Source: Natronococcus occultus SP4
GTDB taxonomy: Archaea > Halobacteriota > Halobacteria > Halobacteriales > Natrialbaceae
Assembly: GCF_000328685.1 (NCBI RefSeq)
Contig: NC_019974.1
Span: 425,001-489,000, forward strand
DNA: 64,000 nucleotides
Direction: 5' to 3'
In this document: piece after piece, positions 16,758 to 25,761 of the stretch
Numbering within the stretch: position 1 is the stretch's first letter
Layout: each line of letters opens with the position of its first letter
Translations under genes and position numbers: made by a program
Notes under the pieces: model-generated
The model's database searches: none
What the model was told of the DNA's origin: nothing
What the model saw: only the letters and a program-made list of their open reading frames with translations

Positions 16758-17458
16758 CAGTTGACACCTCCCGTGCCCGCGTTCGCCGCCGCGCGAGTCG
16801 CCGATTCGCCGACGATCAGCTGTCTGACCTCGCTCAACACCTCGTAATCCGCCAGCACGACGATCCGATCGCCGGTCTCGAGGGACTCGTCCTCGGAGGG
16901 GATGCCGAGTGGATCATCGCGCTTGCCGAAGGCGACGACGGTCGCGTCGGCCGGTAGCTCGAACTCGCTGATCGAGTAACCGTTGATCGGAGCCTCCTCC
17001 GTGAAGGTGAGTTCGACGATCTGGAGGCTCGGCGCGATGTCGGCGATCGCCCGGATCGTCCCGCCCAGCAGGGCGTTTTTCGCGCCGATCGCGCCCAGCC
17101 GTTCGGGGTAGATGATCTCGTCGACCTCCTCGGCGTACTTGCGGTAGATCCCCTCGCGGTAGGCCTCGTCGATGCGCATGACCGTCCGACAGCCGTGGTG
17201 TTTGGCGATCATACAGGCCGTGAAGTTGACGTTCATGTCGCCTGTCAGCGCGCCCACGGCGTCGGCGTCGCCGACGCCGGCGTCCTCGAGGATCGTCTCG
17301 CGGGAGCCGTCGCCCTCGACGGCGGGAAACTCCTGGTTTCGGGCGCGTCGTACCTTCGTCTCGTCGCGTTCGATGACGGTCACCTCGTGTCCCTCCTCGC
17401 GCAAGACACGCGCTGTGCGCAGGCCGACTCGTCCGGCACCGATGATCACGAACCGCAT
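16757..17458 (-). CDS. trkA: TrkA-type potassium uptake regulatory subunit
   Basis: A 233-residue cytosolic RCK protein. The N-terminal Rossmann domain starts MRFVIIGAGRVGLRTARVLREEGHEV (GxGxxG) with the acidic ribose-binding IERDE, then GDGSRETILEDAGVGDADAV and the TACMIAKHHGCRTVMRI strand. The C-terminal TrkA_C domain covers about 140-220 (IVELTFTEEAPINGYSISEFELPADATVVAFGKRD). It gates a Trk-type K+ channel by NAD(H), ATP or c-di-AMP-like ligands. The start is ATG at 17458, as an upstream extension runs antisense to the divergent gene. No TrkH channel gene is in the window. Confidence 0.92.
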   Translation of the reverse strand: MRFVIIGAGRVGLRTARVLREEGHEVTVIERDETKVRRARNQEFPAVEGDGSRETILEDAGVGDADAVGALTGDMNVNFTACMIAKHHGCRTVMRIDEAYREGIYRKYAEEVDEIIYPERLGAIGAKNALLGGTIRAIADIAPSLQIVELTFTEEAPINGYSISEFELPADATVVAFGKRDDPLGIPSEDESLETGDRIVVLADYEVLSEVRQLIVGESATRAAANAGTGGVN

Positions 17459-17569
17459 GAACGGAGGGTACGCCCGCCCCCGCCAATAAGTTTGCCCTGG
17501 TGACTCATACCATTCGGCTCTCCGCCGACAAAAGGCTTTAGTCATGTCACGGTGTACCACACCAGCGAG

Positions 17570-17800
17570 ATGGTTCACGCCTTCATCATGGTGAAGACGG
17601 CCGCCGGAAAGTCCGAGGGGCTGCTCGAGTCGATCAGGGAGCTCGGCTCGGTCGCCGAGGCCCACATCGTCGCGGGCAACTACGACATCATCGTCGAGGT
17701 CGAAACGGAGGAGGTCTACGAGATTCTCAAGGCCGTCTCGTCGGACGTACAGGGGCTGGAGGGCGTGACCGATACCAAGACCTACATCGCGATGGACTGA
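17570..17800 (+). CDS. Lrp/AsnC ligand-binding (RAM) domain protein, second copy
   Basis: A 76-residue paralogue of the protein at 16527-16757: MVHAFIMVKTAAGKSEGLLE, then SVAEAHIVAGNYDIIVEVET and GLEGVTDTKTYIAMD. Both share the AHIVAG.(Y/V)DII core and the identical TYIAMD end, which indicates an old duplication. It is divergent from trkA across a 111-base spacer. The ATG at 17570 is used; an upstream in-frame start at 17552 only adds MYHTSE. Confidence 0.87.
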   Translation: MVHAFIMVKTAAGKSEGLLESIRELGSVAEAHIVAGNYDIIVEVETEEVYEILKAVSSDVQGLEGVTDTKTYIAMD

Positions 17801-17913
17801 TCGCCGCTTCGCGAGGCCGTTCCGTTCGCTCGCGCTGTTTCGTTTGCTCCCGCAGCTTCGAGCCTGCGTGTTGTGGCCGCGAACCTTTCGGACAGCGAGT
17901 GGGACGCCTGGCC

Positions 17914-18279
17914 ATGACAGACGATCGTCCCGACTTCCTCGAGGACGCACCCGACGTCGAGTGGCCGGAGGAGGGGGATTCCGACGGCCCCGACGACCTC
18001 GGTCCCGCCTCCGAGGACGACGTCGAACTGATCGGGATGGCGAGTACGGGGACCCCGGTGTTACACGGCGCCGAGTCGAGCATGCTCTACCACGGCGAGG
18101 TCACCGAGGACGGCCGCGTCACGCCCCGGTTCGACGACGAGGGCGACGTCGATCTGGGCGACGATGACGACGGCTCGCTGTCGGACGCGATCGCCGAGAT
18201 CGGCGAGCGGCTCGGCTGGGACTCGCTGACCGAGTACGGCCGCGACCACTGGGACGGGTCGGAGTCGCCGAAGGAGTGA
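17914..18279 (+). CDS. Acidic hypothetical protein
   Basis: A 121-residue very acidic protein (MTDDRPDFLEDAPDVEWPEEGDS). Its central part holds LIGMASTGTPVLHGAESSMLYHGEVTEDG and its end a short helix, LSDAIAEIGERLGWDSLTEYGRDH. It is likely soluble and partly disordered. I recognise no family beyond conserved haloarchaeal proteins. It is convergent with the E1-alpha gene, 21 bases from that gene's stop. Confidence 0.68.
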   Translation: MTDDRPDFLEDAPDVEWPEEGDSDGPDDLGPASEDDVELIGMASTGTPVLHGAESSMLYHGEVTEDGRVTPRFDDEGDVDLGDDDDGSLSDAIAEIGERLGWDSLTEYGRDHWDGSESPKE

Positions 18280-18300
18280 GGATCTCCCTCGCGGGACGGC

Positions 18301-19347
18301 TCAGCGGTCGAGTCCCCGCAGCTCCTCGCGCTCGGCAAACGCCTCGAGCCACGCCCGCTGGTCGTCGAGTCGCGGCGTCGGCTCCTCGTAGACCGGCTCG
18401 AAGACCGCTTCGGGGTCGGGCTCGGGCGCCGACTCGGCGATCTCGACCGCCTCCTCGAGCTCCGCCTCGGCTTCCGCCTCGACGTCCTCGACGAACGCGT
18501 CGTCGAGGACGCCCTCCTCGCGGAGGTAGTCCTCGTAGCGCTCGAGGGGGTCGGCTGTGCGCCAGTCGGGGAGGTCGTCGGGCTCGTCGCGGTACCGCGA
18601 GGGGTCGTCGCTGGTCGTGTGGGCCCCCTGTCGGTAGGTCAGGCTCTCGACGAGGACGGGATGGCCCTCGCGGGCCCGGTCGAGGGCGGCCGCGACGAGC
18701 TCGCGCACGGCGAGGGGGTCGTTGCCGTCGACCCGAACGCCTTCGAAGCCGTAGGCCTCGGCCTTCCGCGCGATGGTGTCGCTCGCGGTCTGGCGCTCTC
18801 GGGGCGTCGAGATCGCCCACCCGTTGTTCTCACAGAAGAAGACGACGGGTGCCTCGAAGACGCCCGCGAAGTTCAGCCCCTCGTGGAAGTCCCCCTCCGA
18901 GGTCGCCCCGTCACCGAGATAACAGCAGATCGCCCGGTCGTCGCCCGCGTAGTTGGCGGCCATCCCCAGCCCGGCGGCGTGGGGGATCTGGGTCGCGATC
19001 GGCACCGCCTGCGGGAAGACGTTCAGCTCGTGGCCGGAGGCGTACTCGGGGTACCCCCGACGGAACAGCAGGATGTCGCTCATCGGAACCCCGTGGGCGA
19101 GTTGCATCGCGTTCGAGCGGTAGGTCGGCACGAACCAGTCCTCGTTCGCGAGGGCGTGGGCGGCGCCGACCTGGGAGCCCTCCTGGCCCCTGTAGGGTGG
19201 GTAGCCGCTCATCCAGCCACGGCGCTGCAGGGCCAGCGCCCGCTCGTCGAACCGACGCGCTCGCACCATGTCGCGGTAGATCTCCAGGGCCTCCTCGACG
19301 GAAACGCGACTCTCCTCGAGGACGGTGTCGCCGATCACGCGGTGCAT
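18301..19347 (-). CDS. Thiamine-diphosphate-dependent 2-oxoacid dehydrogenase E1 alpha subunit
   Basis: A 348-residue E1-alpha-type protein. The ThDP/Mg2+ motif is CYLGDGATSEGDFHEGLNFAGVFEAPVVFFCENNGWAIS (GDG...NN, residues ~142-180). The N-terminal block is MVRARRFDERALALQRRGWMSGYPPYRGQEGSQVG, and a C-terminal HTTSDDPSRYR segment is present as in branched-chain or acetoin-type E1 alphas. It oxidatively decarboxylates a 2-oxoacid with an E1-beta partner and a lipoyl E2. Neither E1-beta, E2 nor E3 is encoded next to it, so the partner must be elsewhere. Its C terminus is unusually acidic. Confidence 0.88.
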   Translation of the reverse strand: MHRVIGDTVLEESRVSVEEALEIYRDMVRARRFDERALALQRRGWMSGYPPYRGQEGSQVGAAHALANEDWFVPTYRSNAMQLAHGVPMSDILLFRRGYPEYASGHELNVFPQAVPIATQIPHAAGLGMAANYAGDDRAICCYLGDGATSEGDFHEGLNFAGVFEAPVVFFCENNGWAISTPRERQTASDTIARKAEAYGFEGVRVDGNDPLAVRELVAAALDRAREGHPVLVESLTYRQGAHTTSDDPSRYRDEPDDLPDWRTADPLERYEDYLREEGVLDDAFVEDVEAEAEAELEEAVEIAESAPEPDPEAVFEPVYEEPTPRLDDQRAWLEAFAEREELRGLDR

Positions 19348-19446
19348 GCGAGTTTCCTCGAAGCAGACCCTGAAAGCAATTGTGGTGAGTGGCGACGCGG
19401 CGGGATCGGCCGCGGGCCAGGACTGGGTGGCGGCGACCGCGAACGG

Positions 19447-20061
19447 TCACCCCTTCCGGTGAGCGTCGAGCCGGCTCTCGAGGACGTCCTCGACGCGCTC
19501 GAGGACGACCTCCGGCGGCTGGGTAGCGTCGATCCGAACGAACCGGTTGGGATAGCGCTCGATCAGGCGCTCGTAGTTGTCTCTGACCTTCGAGAGATAT
19601 TCGACGCGCTCGAACTTGTTGGTCGCTCCCGCCCGCGCCGCGGCCGTCTCCGGATCGACATCGAGGTAGATCGTCAGATCGGGCTCGATCGAAAACGCGG
19701 TGTGGATCCCGACGACGTACTCCAGCGGACGGGTGATTCGGCCGTCCTCGGCCAGCGTCGCCCCCTGGTAGGCGTACCGGGAGTCCGAGTAACGATCCGA
19801 GATCACCAGCTCGCCGCGCTCGAGGGCGGGCTCGATCACCCGCGTGAGGTGGTCGGCGTGGTCGGCGGTGTACAGGAACAGCTCCGCGAGGGGGTCGGCG
19901 TCCTCGTCTTGAATCGATCGGTAGACCGCCTCGCCGTACCACGATCCCGTCTCGCCGGAGGTCGGTTCGGTCGTAAACGTCGCGTCGGGGTAGACGTCCC
20001 GCAGGGCCTCCCAGACCGTCGTCTTCCCGCTCCCGTCCAGTCCCTCGAGGGTCACGAGCAT
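19447..20061 (-). CDS. tmk: Thymidylate kinase (dTMP kinase)
   Basis: A 204-residue P-loop kinase that phosphorylates dTMP. It begins [20 protein letters not shown] (Walker A), then [12 protein letters not shown], the DRY motif [14 protein letters not shown] and the '[16 protein letters not shown]' strand. [19 protein letters not shown] helix follows. ATG 20061 directly precedes the first strand, so the nine extra residues of a longer start are not used. It is divergent from the NDUFA9-like gene, with about 100 bases between start codons. Confidence 0.92.
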   Translation of the reverse strand: MLVTLEGLDGSGKTTVWEALRDVYPDATFTTEPTSGETGSWYGEAVYRSIQDEDADPLAELFLYTADHADHLTRVIEPALERGELVISDRYSDSRYAYQGATLAEDGRITRPLEYVVGIHTAFSIEPDLTIYLDVDPETAAARAGATNKFERVEYLSKVRDNYERLIERYPNRFVRIDATQPPEVVLERVEDVLESRLDAHRKG

Positions 20062-20165
20062 ACCCGCACGTCGCTCGGGCGAATACAAGACGCCATCGGC
20101 ATCGTTCCGACGACCCTACCAATGTCGCCGTCCATTATTTGTCCGTCGAGAGACCTAGTACAGCT

Positions 20166-21071
20166 ATGAACGTTCTCGTCGCCGGCGGCACGGGCTTCAT
20201 CGGAACGCACCTCTGTACGGAACTCCACGAGCGAGGCCACGACGTGACTGCGCTCTCACGGAACCCCGACGACGCCGACCTCCCGTCGGGGATCGACCTG
20301 GCGATGGGCGACGCCAGCGCCTACGACTCGATCGTCGAGGACGTCGACGGCCACGACGTCGTCGTCAACCTCGTCTCGCTGTCGCCGCTGTACGAACCCC
20401 CCGAGGGAACCAGCCACCACGAGGTTCACCTCGGCGGGACCGAGAACCTCGTCCGGGCCTGCGAGGAACGCGGCGTCGACCGGTTCGTCCAGATGAGCGC
20501 GCTCGGGGCCGATTCCGACGGCACGACCGACTACATCCGCGCGAAAGGCGACTCCGAGACGGCCGTCCGGGAGTCCGACCTCGACTGGACGATCGTTCGC
20601 CCCTCCGTCGTCTTCGGGGAGGGTGGCGAGTTCGTCGAGTTCACGAAGGAGCTGACGACGCCGTACGTGACGGGGCTCCCCGGGGGCGGGAAGACCCGGT
20701 TCCAGCCGATCTGGGTCGGCGACCTCGTTCCGATGCTGGCCGATATCGTCGAGGACGACGCCCACGTCGGCGAAACCTACGAGTTCGCGGGACCGCAGGT
20801 CGCGACGCTGGCCGACGTCACCGAGCTGGCTTACGAGGCCGAGGGGAAGTCGGTCACCATCGTTCCGATCCCGATGGAGCTGACGAAGCTCGGGCTGACG
20901 GCCGCCAAACCGGTCCCGTTCATCCCGTTCGGTCCCGACCAGGCCCGGTCGCTCGAGATGGACAACACCCTCGCGGACAACGACGTCACCGCCTTCGGCT
21001 TCGATCGCGAGGAGTTGACGACGCTCCGGACGTACCTCGAACTCGAGGTCGAGGCGCCGGCGGCGGACTGA
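20166..21071 (+). CDS. Complex I NDUFA9-like NAD(P)-binding reductase/epimerase
   Basis: A 301-residue atypical short-chain dehydrogenase. It starts MNVLVAGGTGFIGTHLCTEL (GxxGxxG) followed by VTALSRNPDDADLPSGIDLAMGDASAYDSI, then the VVNLVSLSP block and VDRFVQMSALGADSDGTTDYIRAKGDSE (Tyr-x3-Lys). WTIVRPSVVFGEGGEFVEF and FQPIWVGDLVPMLADI are typical of the NDUFA9/YwnB group. Archaeal relatives may act on ubiquinone-like lipids or sugar nucleotides, so the substrate is unknown. The short leader contains no clear Shine-Dalgarno, so a near-leaderless transcript is likely. Confidence 0.85.
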   Translation: MNVLVAGGTGFIGTHLCTELHERGHDVTALSRNPDDADLPSGIDLAMGDASAYDSIVEDVDGHDVVVNLVSLSPLYEPPEGTSHHEVHLGGTENLVRACEERGVDRFVQMSALGADSDGTTDYIRAKGDSETAVRESDLDWTIVRPSVVFGEGGEFVEFTKELTTPYVTGLPGGGKTRFQPIWVGDLVPMLADIVEDDAHVGETYEFAGPQVATLADVTELAYEAEGKSVTIVPIPMELTKLGLTAAKPVPFIPFGPDQARSLEMDNTLADNDVTAFGFDREELTTLRTYLELEVEAPAAD

Positions 21072-21160
21072 GCGCTCGGGGAAGCACGGGTTAGCGGGAA
21101 ATATAGACGATTCTGAAATTCATCTTTGACACAAAACTTATGCCCGCGATCGCACTCGTT

Positions 21161-21179
21161 GGGAGCGAACGGAGCTCCC
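21161..21179 (+). promoter_or_regulatory. 5'-leader hairpin upstream of cetZ
   Basis: GGGAGC (21161-21166) pairs with GCTCCC (21174-21179) around a 7-base loop and ends 10 bases before the cetZ ATG. A TATA-like ACAAAACTTATGC lies about 21131-21143, so transcription could begin close to 21165. In that case the hairpin would be at or near the 5' end of the mRNA. A role in translation control is possible but only inferred. Confidence 0.4.
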
Positions 21180-21188
21180 TGATATCAA

Positions 21189-22364
21189 ATGAAACTGGCG
21201 ATGATCGGATTCGGGCAGGCTGGCGGCAAGATCGTCGATCGCTTCCTGGAGTACGACGATCGGACCGGCAGCGGGATCGTCCGGGCCGCGGTCGCGGTCA
21301 ACTCCGCGAAGACCGACCTGATGGGCCTCGAGCGGATCCCCGAGGAGAACCGCGTCCTCATCGGACAGGCCGAGGTCAACGGCCACGGCGTGGGCGCCGA
21401 CAACGAGCTCGGCGCGGAGATCGCCGAGAACAACGTCGACGAGATCCAACACGCGATCGACTCGATCCCGACCCACGAGGTCGACGCCTTCCTGATCGTC
21501 GCCGGGATGGGCGGAGGAACCGGCTCCGGCGGCGCGCCGGTGCTAGCCGACCACCTCAAGCGGATCTACACGATCCCGGTCTACGGGCTCGGCGTGTTGC
21601 CCGGCGCCGACGAGGGCGGGATCTACACGCTCAACGCTGCCCGCTCGTTCCAGACGTTCGTCCGCGAGACGGACAACCTGCTGGTTTTCGACAACGACTC
21701 CTGGCGCCAGACCGGCGAGTCCGTCGAGGGGAGCTACGAACAGATCAACGGCGAGATCGTCCGTCGCTTCGGCATCCTCTTCGGCGCCGGCGAGGTCCGC
21801 AAGGGCCAGGAGGTCGCGGAAAGCGTCGTCGACTCCTCGGAGATCATCAACACCCTCGCCGGCGGGGGCGTCTCCACGATCGGCTTTGCCAGCGAGGACG
21901 TCGATGTCGACGCCGGCGGCGGCCTCCTCTCGCGGTTCACCGGGGGCGACCCCGGCGACGAGCTCGACACCGCCGAGACGACCAACCGCATCACGAGCCT
22001 CGTCCGCAAGGCGACCCTCGGGCGGCTCACCCTCCCCTGCGAGGTCGAGGGCACCGAGCGGGCGCTACTGGTACTGGCCGGTCCCTCGGCCTACCTCAAC
22101 CGCAAGGGGATCGAGCGGGGCCGAACCTGGCTCGAAGACGAGACCGGGAGCATGGAGGTCCGGGGTGGGGACTACCCGCGCCGGGAGAGTGAGGTCGCCG
22201 CGGCCGTGCTCCTCTCGGGCGTGACGAACGTCCCGCGGATCAAGCGCCTCCAGGAGGTCGCGATCGAGGCCCAGGACCGGATCGACGACATCGAGGCCGA
22301 ACGCGAGCAGAACCTCGAGGACCTCGTCGAGGACGAGGAAGACGAGCTCGAGCCGCTGTTTTGA
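21189..22364 (+). CDS. cetZ: CetZ tubulin/FtsZ-superfamily cytoskeletal GTPase
   Basis: A 391-residue tubulin-superfamily GTPase. The N terminus MKLAMIGFGQAGGKIVDRFLEY is the signature of archaeal CetZ, and the GTP-binding loop GGGTGSG is at residues 108-114. T3-T5 loops are seen in AVAVNSAKTDL and VYGLGVLPGADEGG, and the T7 catalytic region as FDNDSW/YEQINGEIVRRFGILFGAGE. A long acidic tail (EAEREQNLEDLVEDEEDELE) resembles tubulin C-terminal tails. CetZ1 proteins control cell shape and motility, and this sequence and its cofC/cofG context fit the CetZ1 type, though the number is tentative. Confidence 0.92.
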   Translation: MKLAMIGFGQAGGKIVDRFLEYDDRTGSGIVRAAVAVNSAKTDLMGLERIPEENRVLIGQAEVNGHGVGADNELGAEIAENNVDEIQHAIDSIPTHEVDAFLIVAGMGGGTGSGGAPVLADHLKRIYTIPVYGLGVLPGADEGGIYTLNAARSFQTFVRETDNLLVFDNDSWRQTGESVEGSYEQINGEIVRRFGILFGAGEVRKGQEVAESVVDSSEIINTLAGGGVSTIGFASEDVDVDAGGGLLSRFTGGDPGDELDTAETTNRITSLVRKATLGRLTLPCEVEGTERALLVLAGPSAYLNRKGIERGRTWLEDETGSMEVRGGDYPRRESEVAAAVLLSGVTNVPRIKRLQEVAIEAQDRIDDIEAEREQNLEDLVEDEEDELEPLF

Positions 22365-22406
22365 GCTCCGACGCGTTTTTGGGCGCGTGCCGGCAACGGT
22401 AGCCGA

Positions 22407-23051
22407 ATGCGCGTCCTCGTTCCGTTCGCTGCCGACGAGCCGAAAACGCGCCTCGAGGGCGTCCTCTCGCCCGCCGAGCGGACGGCGTTCGCACGGGCGA
22501 TGTTGTGCGACGTCGTGGCCGCGACCGACGCCGCGGGCGGCGAGCCGACGGTTCTCTCGACGGCACCGCTGGAGTTCGAGCTCCCGCGGGCGACCGTCGT
22601 CGTCGACGACCGCCCGCTCACTCCGGCCGTCGACGCCCGGCTGCCGACCGCCCCGGGCGACGAGCCCGTCGCCGTCGTGATGGCCGATCTCGCGCTGGCG
22701 ACACCCGACGTCCTCGCGGAGCTGTTCGACACCGCGGGAGACGTCGCGATCGCCCCCGGTCGCGGCGCAGGGACCAACGCCCTCGTCGTGCGCCACTCCG
22801 AGTTTCGCGTCGACTACCACGGCGGTTCCTTCCTCGATCACCGCGAGATCGCCGCCGAGATCGGGGCCGAGCTCGCGGTCGTCGACTCCTTCCGGCTGGC
22901 CACAGACATCGACGAGCCGGCCGACCTCGTCGAGGTGCTGGTCCACGGCACCGACCGCGCGCCCGCCACCCTCCGGGAGCTGGGGTTCGAGCTCGACGCC
23001 GACGACGGACGGGTCGGCGTCGCCCGGGTCGGGAACGCGTCCTCGGGCTGA
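22407..23051 (+). CDS. cofC: 2-phospho-L-lactate guanylyltransferase (CofC)
   Basis: A 214-residue nucleotidyltransferase of F420 biosynthesis. It opens MRVLVPFAADEPKTRLEGVLSPAERTAFARAML, the 'PF...KTRL...L...ER..F...ML' pattern of CofC. VAVVMADLALATPDVLAELF carries the metal-binding Asp, and IAPGRGAGTNALVVR is the conserved GTNAL loop. It guanylates phospholactate or phosphoenolpyruvate for transfer to the deazaflavin FO. It lies 42 bases after cetZ and 82 bases before cofG. Confidence 0.92.
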   Translation: MRVLVPFAADEPKTRLEGVLSPAERTAFARAMLCDVVAATDAAGGEPTVLSTAPLEFELPRATVVVDDRPLTPAVDARLPTAPGDEPVAVVMADLALATPDVLAELFDTAGDVAIAPGRGAGTNALVVRHSEFRVDYHGGSFLDHREIAAEIGAELAVVDSFRLATDIDEPADLVEVLVHGTDRAPATLRELGFELDADDGRVGVARVGNASSG

Positions 23052-23132
23052 GTTCGGACGCTGCGGTACGCGCCACCGTGAGGCCGAGGCAACGTGAAGT
23101 CCTTATGTACTCGGGCCGGACAGTTCCGGGTG

Positions 23133-24296
23133 ATGATCCCCGGCGCGAACGAGTACGGCGTCGCCCTCGAGATCGACGAGACGGCCGTCGAGCGACTGCT
23201 CGCGGTTACCCCCGAGGACGTCGCCGCGCCGCCGGAACTGCGCTTCGCGCGGAACGTCTTCGTCCCGCTGACGACGGCCTGCCGGTATACCTGCACCTAC
23301 TGTACGTACTTCGACCCGCCGGGGGAAGCCTCGCTGCTTACCCTCGAGGAGGTCCGTGAGATCTGCCGGCGGGGCGCCGACGCCGGCTGCACGGAGGCGC
23401 TGTTTACGTTCGGCGATGATCCCGACGACCGCTACACCGAGATCCACGCCCGGCTCGACGAGTGGGGGTACGACTCGATCCACGACTACCTGCGGGCGGC
23501 CTGCGAGGTTGCCCTCGAGGAGGGGCTGCTTCCCCACGCCAACCCCGGCGATCAGACCCGCGAGCAGATGGAGACGGTGGCGGATGTCAACGCCAGCATG
23601 GGCGTGATGCTCGAGACGACCGCCGAGGTCGACGCCCACGCGGGTCCCAGGCAGAAGGAACCGGGCCAGCGGCTGCGGACGATCGCGAACGCCGGAGAGC
23701 TCGATATCGCCTTTACTACGGGGATCCTGGTCGGCGTCGGCGAGGACTGGCGCGATCGGGCGCGGAGCCTGCTCGCGATCCGCGAGCTCCACGAGCGCTA
23801 CGACCACGTCCAGGAGGTGATCGTGCAACCGGTCGTCGAGAACGAGCGCTGGTCCGACGGGAGCCCGGACCTCGAGACGATGCGCCGAGTGACGGCGATG
23901 GCCCGCGTCGCCCTGCCCGATGTGATCTCGGTGCAGGTCCCACCCAATCTCGCCCCGGCCCGCGAGCTGATCGACTGCGGCGTCGATGACCTGGGCGGGG
24001 TCTCGCCGATCACCGACGACCACATCAACCCCGATTACAAGTGGCCCGCGCTGCGGGAGCTCAAGGAGATCGCCGACGCCGCGGACGTCCCGCTTCGCGA
24101 GCGGCTGCCGGTGTACGAGCGGTTCCTGCCCGACGACCTGCGCACGGCGGCGTTCGACGGCGTTCCGGCGGACGGAGCCGACGCCGGAACGGCCGACCGC
24201 GAATGGATCTCGCCGCGGATACGGGACGCCCTCGAGGCCGAGGACGCATCCGGCGAACGGTACCGACGCGTACTCCGGGGCGCCGCACCCGAGTGA
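23133..24296 (+). CDS. cofG: 7,8-didemethyl-8-hydroxy-5-deazariboflavin synthase subunit CofG
   Basis: A 387-residue radical SAM enzyme. The 4Fe-4S motif is C50-x3-C54-x2-C57 in LTTACRYTCTYCTYFDPP. CofG-type blocks follow: LFTFGDDPDDRYTEIHARLDEWGY, LLPHANPGDQTREQM, SMGVMLETTAEVDAHAGPRQKEPGQRLRTI and FTTGILVGVGE. It joins the ring systems of FO with CofH. The ATG at 23133 (MIPGANEYGV) is used, since the 13-residue upstream extension is not family-like. It is probably co-transcribed with cofC. Confidence 0.94.
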   Translation: MIPGANEYGVALEIDETAVERLLAVTPEDVAAPPELRFARNVFVPLTTACRYTCTYCTYFDPPGEASLLTLEEVREICRRGADAGCTEALFTFGDDPDDRYTEIHARLDEWGYDSIHDYLRAACEVALEEGLLPHANPGDQTREQMETVADVNASMGVMLETTAEVDAHAGPRQKEPGQRLRTIANAGELDIAFTTGILVGVGEDWRDRARSLLAIRELHERYDHVQEVIVQPVVENERWSDGSPDLETMRRVTAMARVALPDVISVQVPPNLAPARELIDCGVDDLGGVSPITDDHINPDYKWPALRELKEIADAADVPLRERLPVYERFLPDDLRTAAFDGVPADGADAGTADREWISPRIRDALEAEDASGERYRRVLRGAAPE

Positions 24297-24419
24297 CGAC
24301 GCGGGAGTCCGGCGACGCCTTCTCGATTCCGGGACCGCCAGCGACGGGAACCACCCCACGGCGTTCCCGTGGCCGTTGCAACGCGATCCGTTTTCCCCGT
24401 TCGTCCCGAACGCGGACTC

Positions 24420-25487
24420 ATGGGGGGCGCCGACGCCGACGAAACGCTGGAGTCGTACGGTACGACCGTCGACAAGCGGGAGCGGCCCCTGTACGCGATC
24501 CTCGACTGGATACTCCTCAGAGGGGATCGGCTCTTCATCGCCGTTGCGCTCACCCTCGTCGCGTTTCTGCTCCTGCTGACGGGACGCGTCCTCGGCGTCG
24601 TCTCGTTCGTCAGTGACGACTCGCTCACGCGACTCGTCGACGGGATGATCGCGGGAACGATCTCCGTTACCACGCTCGTCGTCACCGTCAACCAGCTGAT
24701 CCTCTCGCGGCAGTTTCAATCGACCGGCGAGTTCCGAGACAGGGTCACGGGCGTCATGGAGTTCCGCGAGGACGTCGAGGCCAGCACGGGCGTTGCGGCG
24801 GCGCCGGCGGCGCCGAGCGGACAGTTCGCGCTGCTCGTCGACGAGATCGAGGCGCGGGCGAACCGCCTCGGGGAGACGGTCGCCGACGCTCCCGACGGAG
24901 CGGCCCGAGAGCGAGTCGAGGCGTTCGTCGCGAGCGTCCGGGCGGACACCGATCGGGCCAGCGAGACGCTCGATCGAGCGCGGTTCGAGTCGCCGACCGT
25001 CCTCACCGCGGCGATAGCCTACGACGACGCCTGGCAGACCTACGCCGCGGGATTCCTGCGCGACCGACACGACGACGAGCTGTCCGCGGACGCCCGCGAA
25101 GCGCTCGACGAGCTGGTCGACGCGATCGAACTGTTCGCCACCGCTCGCGAACACTTCAAGACGACCTACCTCCAGCGAGAGCTGACTCGGCTCTCGCAGC
25201 TGACGATCCTGTTCGGGATCCCGGCGGTAGTGGCGGCGCTGCTCCTGGGACTGCTGTACGGCGGGATCGGCGGCCCGACGATCAGCCACACGTACGCGCC
25301 GTTCGTCGCGAGCGGGCTAATCGCGATCGTCTTCTCACCAGTCGCCCTGCTGTCGGCGTACGTTCTCCGGGCCGCGGCGATCGCATACCGAACCACCTCG
25401 ATCGGGCCGATGCTCCCACAGAAGGGTCCCGACGAGGGCCCGTTCGAGGTCGACCACGAGACGGACCTCGACGAGCGGGCGGACTGA
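24420..25487 (+). CDS. Multi-pass membrane protein of unknown function
   Basis: A 355-residue protein with four predicted transmembrane segments: about 38-65 (LFIAVALTLVAFLLLLTG), 72-98 (MIAGTISVTTLVVTVNQLIL), 260-285 (LTILFGIPAVVAALLLGLLYG) and 294-325 (FVASGLIAIVFSPVALLSAYVLRAAAIAY). A long helical soluble region (100-255) lies between the second and third. It ends in an acidic tail. I do not recognise the family. The ATG at 24420 is favoured, because the first upstream extension is Arg/Pro-rich and atypical. Confidence 0.72.
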   Translation: MGGADADETLESYGTTVDKRERPLYAILDWILLRGDRLFIAVALTLVAFLLLLTGRVLGVVSFVSDDSLTRLVDGMIAGTISVTTLVVTVNQLILSRQFQSTGEFRDRVTGVMEFREDVEASTGVAAAPAAPSGQFALLVDEIEARANRLGETVADAPDGAARERVEAFVASVRADTDRASETLDRARFESPTVLTAAIAYDDAWQTYAAGFLRDRHDDELSADAREALDELVDAIELFATAREHFKTTYLQRELTRLSQLTILFGIPAVVAALLLGLLYGGIGGPTISHTYAPFVASGLIAIVFSPVALLSAYVLRAAAIAYRTTSIGPMLPQKGPDEGPFEVDHETDLDERAD

Positions 25488-25520
25488 GAGGTATATGTTG
25501 ACTCGGCACGTACCACTCGT

Positions 25521-25760
25521 ATGCACAGCGAAACCATCGCGTTCGGCGGCCCACTGGCCGGACTCGTCGTCGGCGCTGCGATCCTCGTCGGAAGCCTCTT
25601 CCTGAGCGGGCTGTCGGTCGTCTCGGTTATCGGCGGCGCGATCGGCCTGCTGGCCATCGCCGTCCTCGCGCTCGCGGTCGCCCGTTCACCGGCGGACGCC
25701 ACGGTCGAACTCGAGGAGCGCGAGGACGAGGAGTCGCGGCTCGCTCGGGGCGCGAAGTAG
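25521..25760 (+). CDS. Small two-helix membrane protein
   Basis: A 79-residue protein with two hydrophobic helices, residues 7-29 (AFGGPLAGLVVGAAILVGSLF) and 31-54 (SGLSVVSVIGGAIGLLAIAVLALAVA), joined by a short turn. The C terminus is charged (VELEEREDEESRLARGAK) and likely cytosolic. It follows the preceding membrane protein gene by 33 bases in the same direction, and a TATA-like TATATG lies between them. Its function is unknown. Confidence 0.7.
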   Translation: MHSETIAFGGPLAGLVVGAAILVGSLFLSGLSVVSVIGGAIGLLAIAVLALAVARSPADATVELEEREDEESRLARGAK

Positions 25761-25761
25761 C

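Noticed and set aside
23103-25289. 728-codon minus-strand frame opposite cofG
   Set aside because: Antisense to cofG and the following membrane protein gene, and no recognisable domain.
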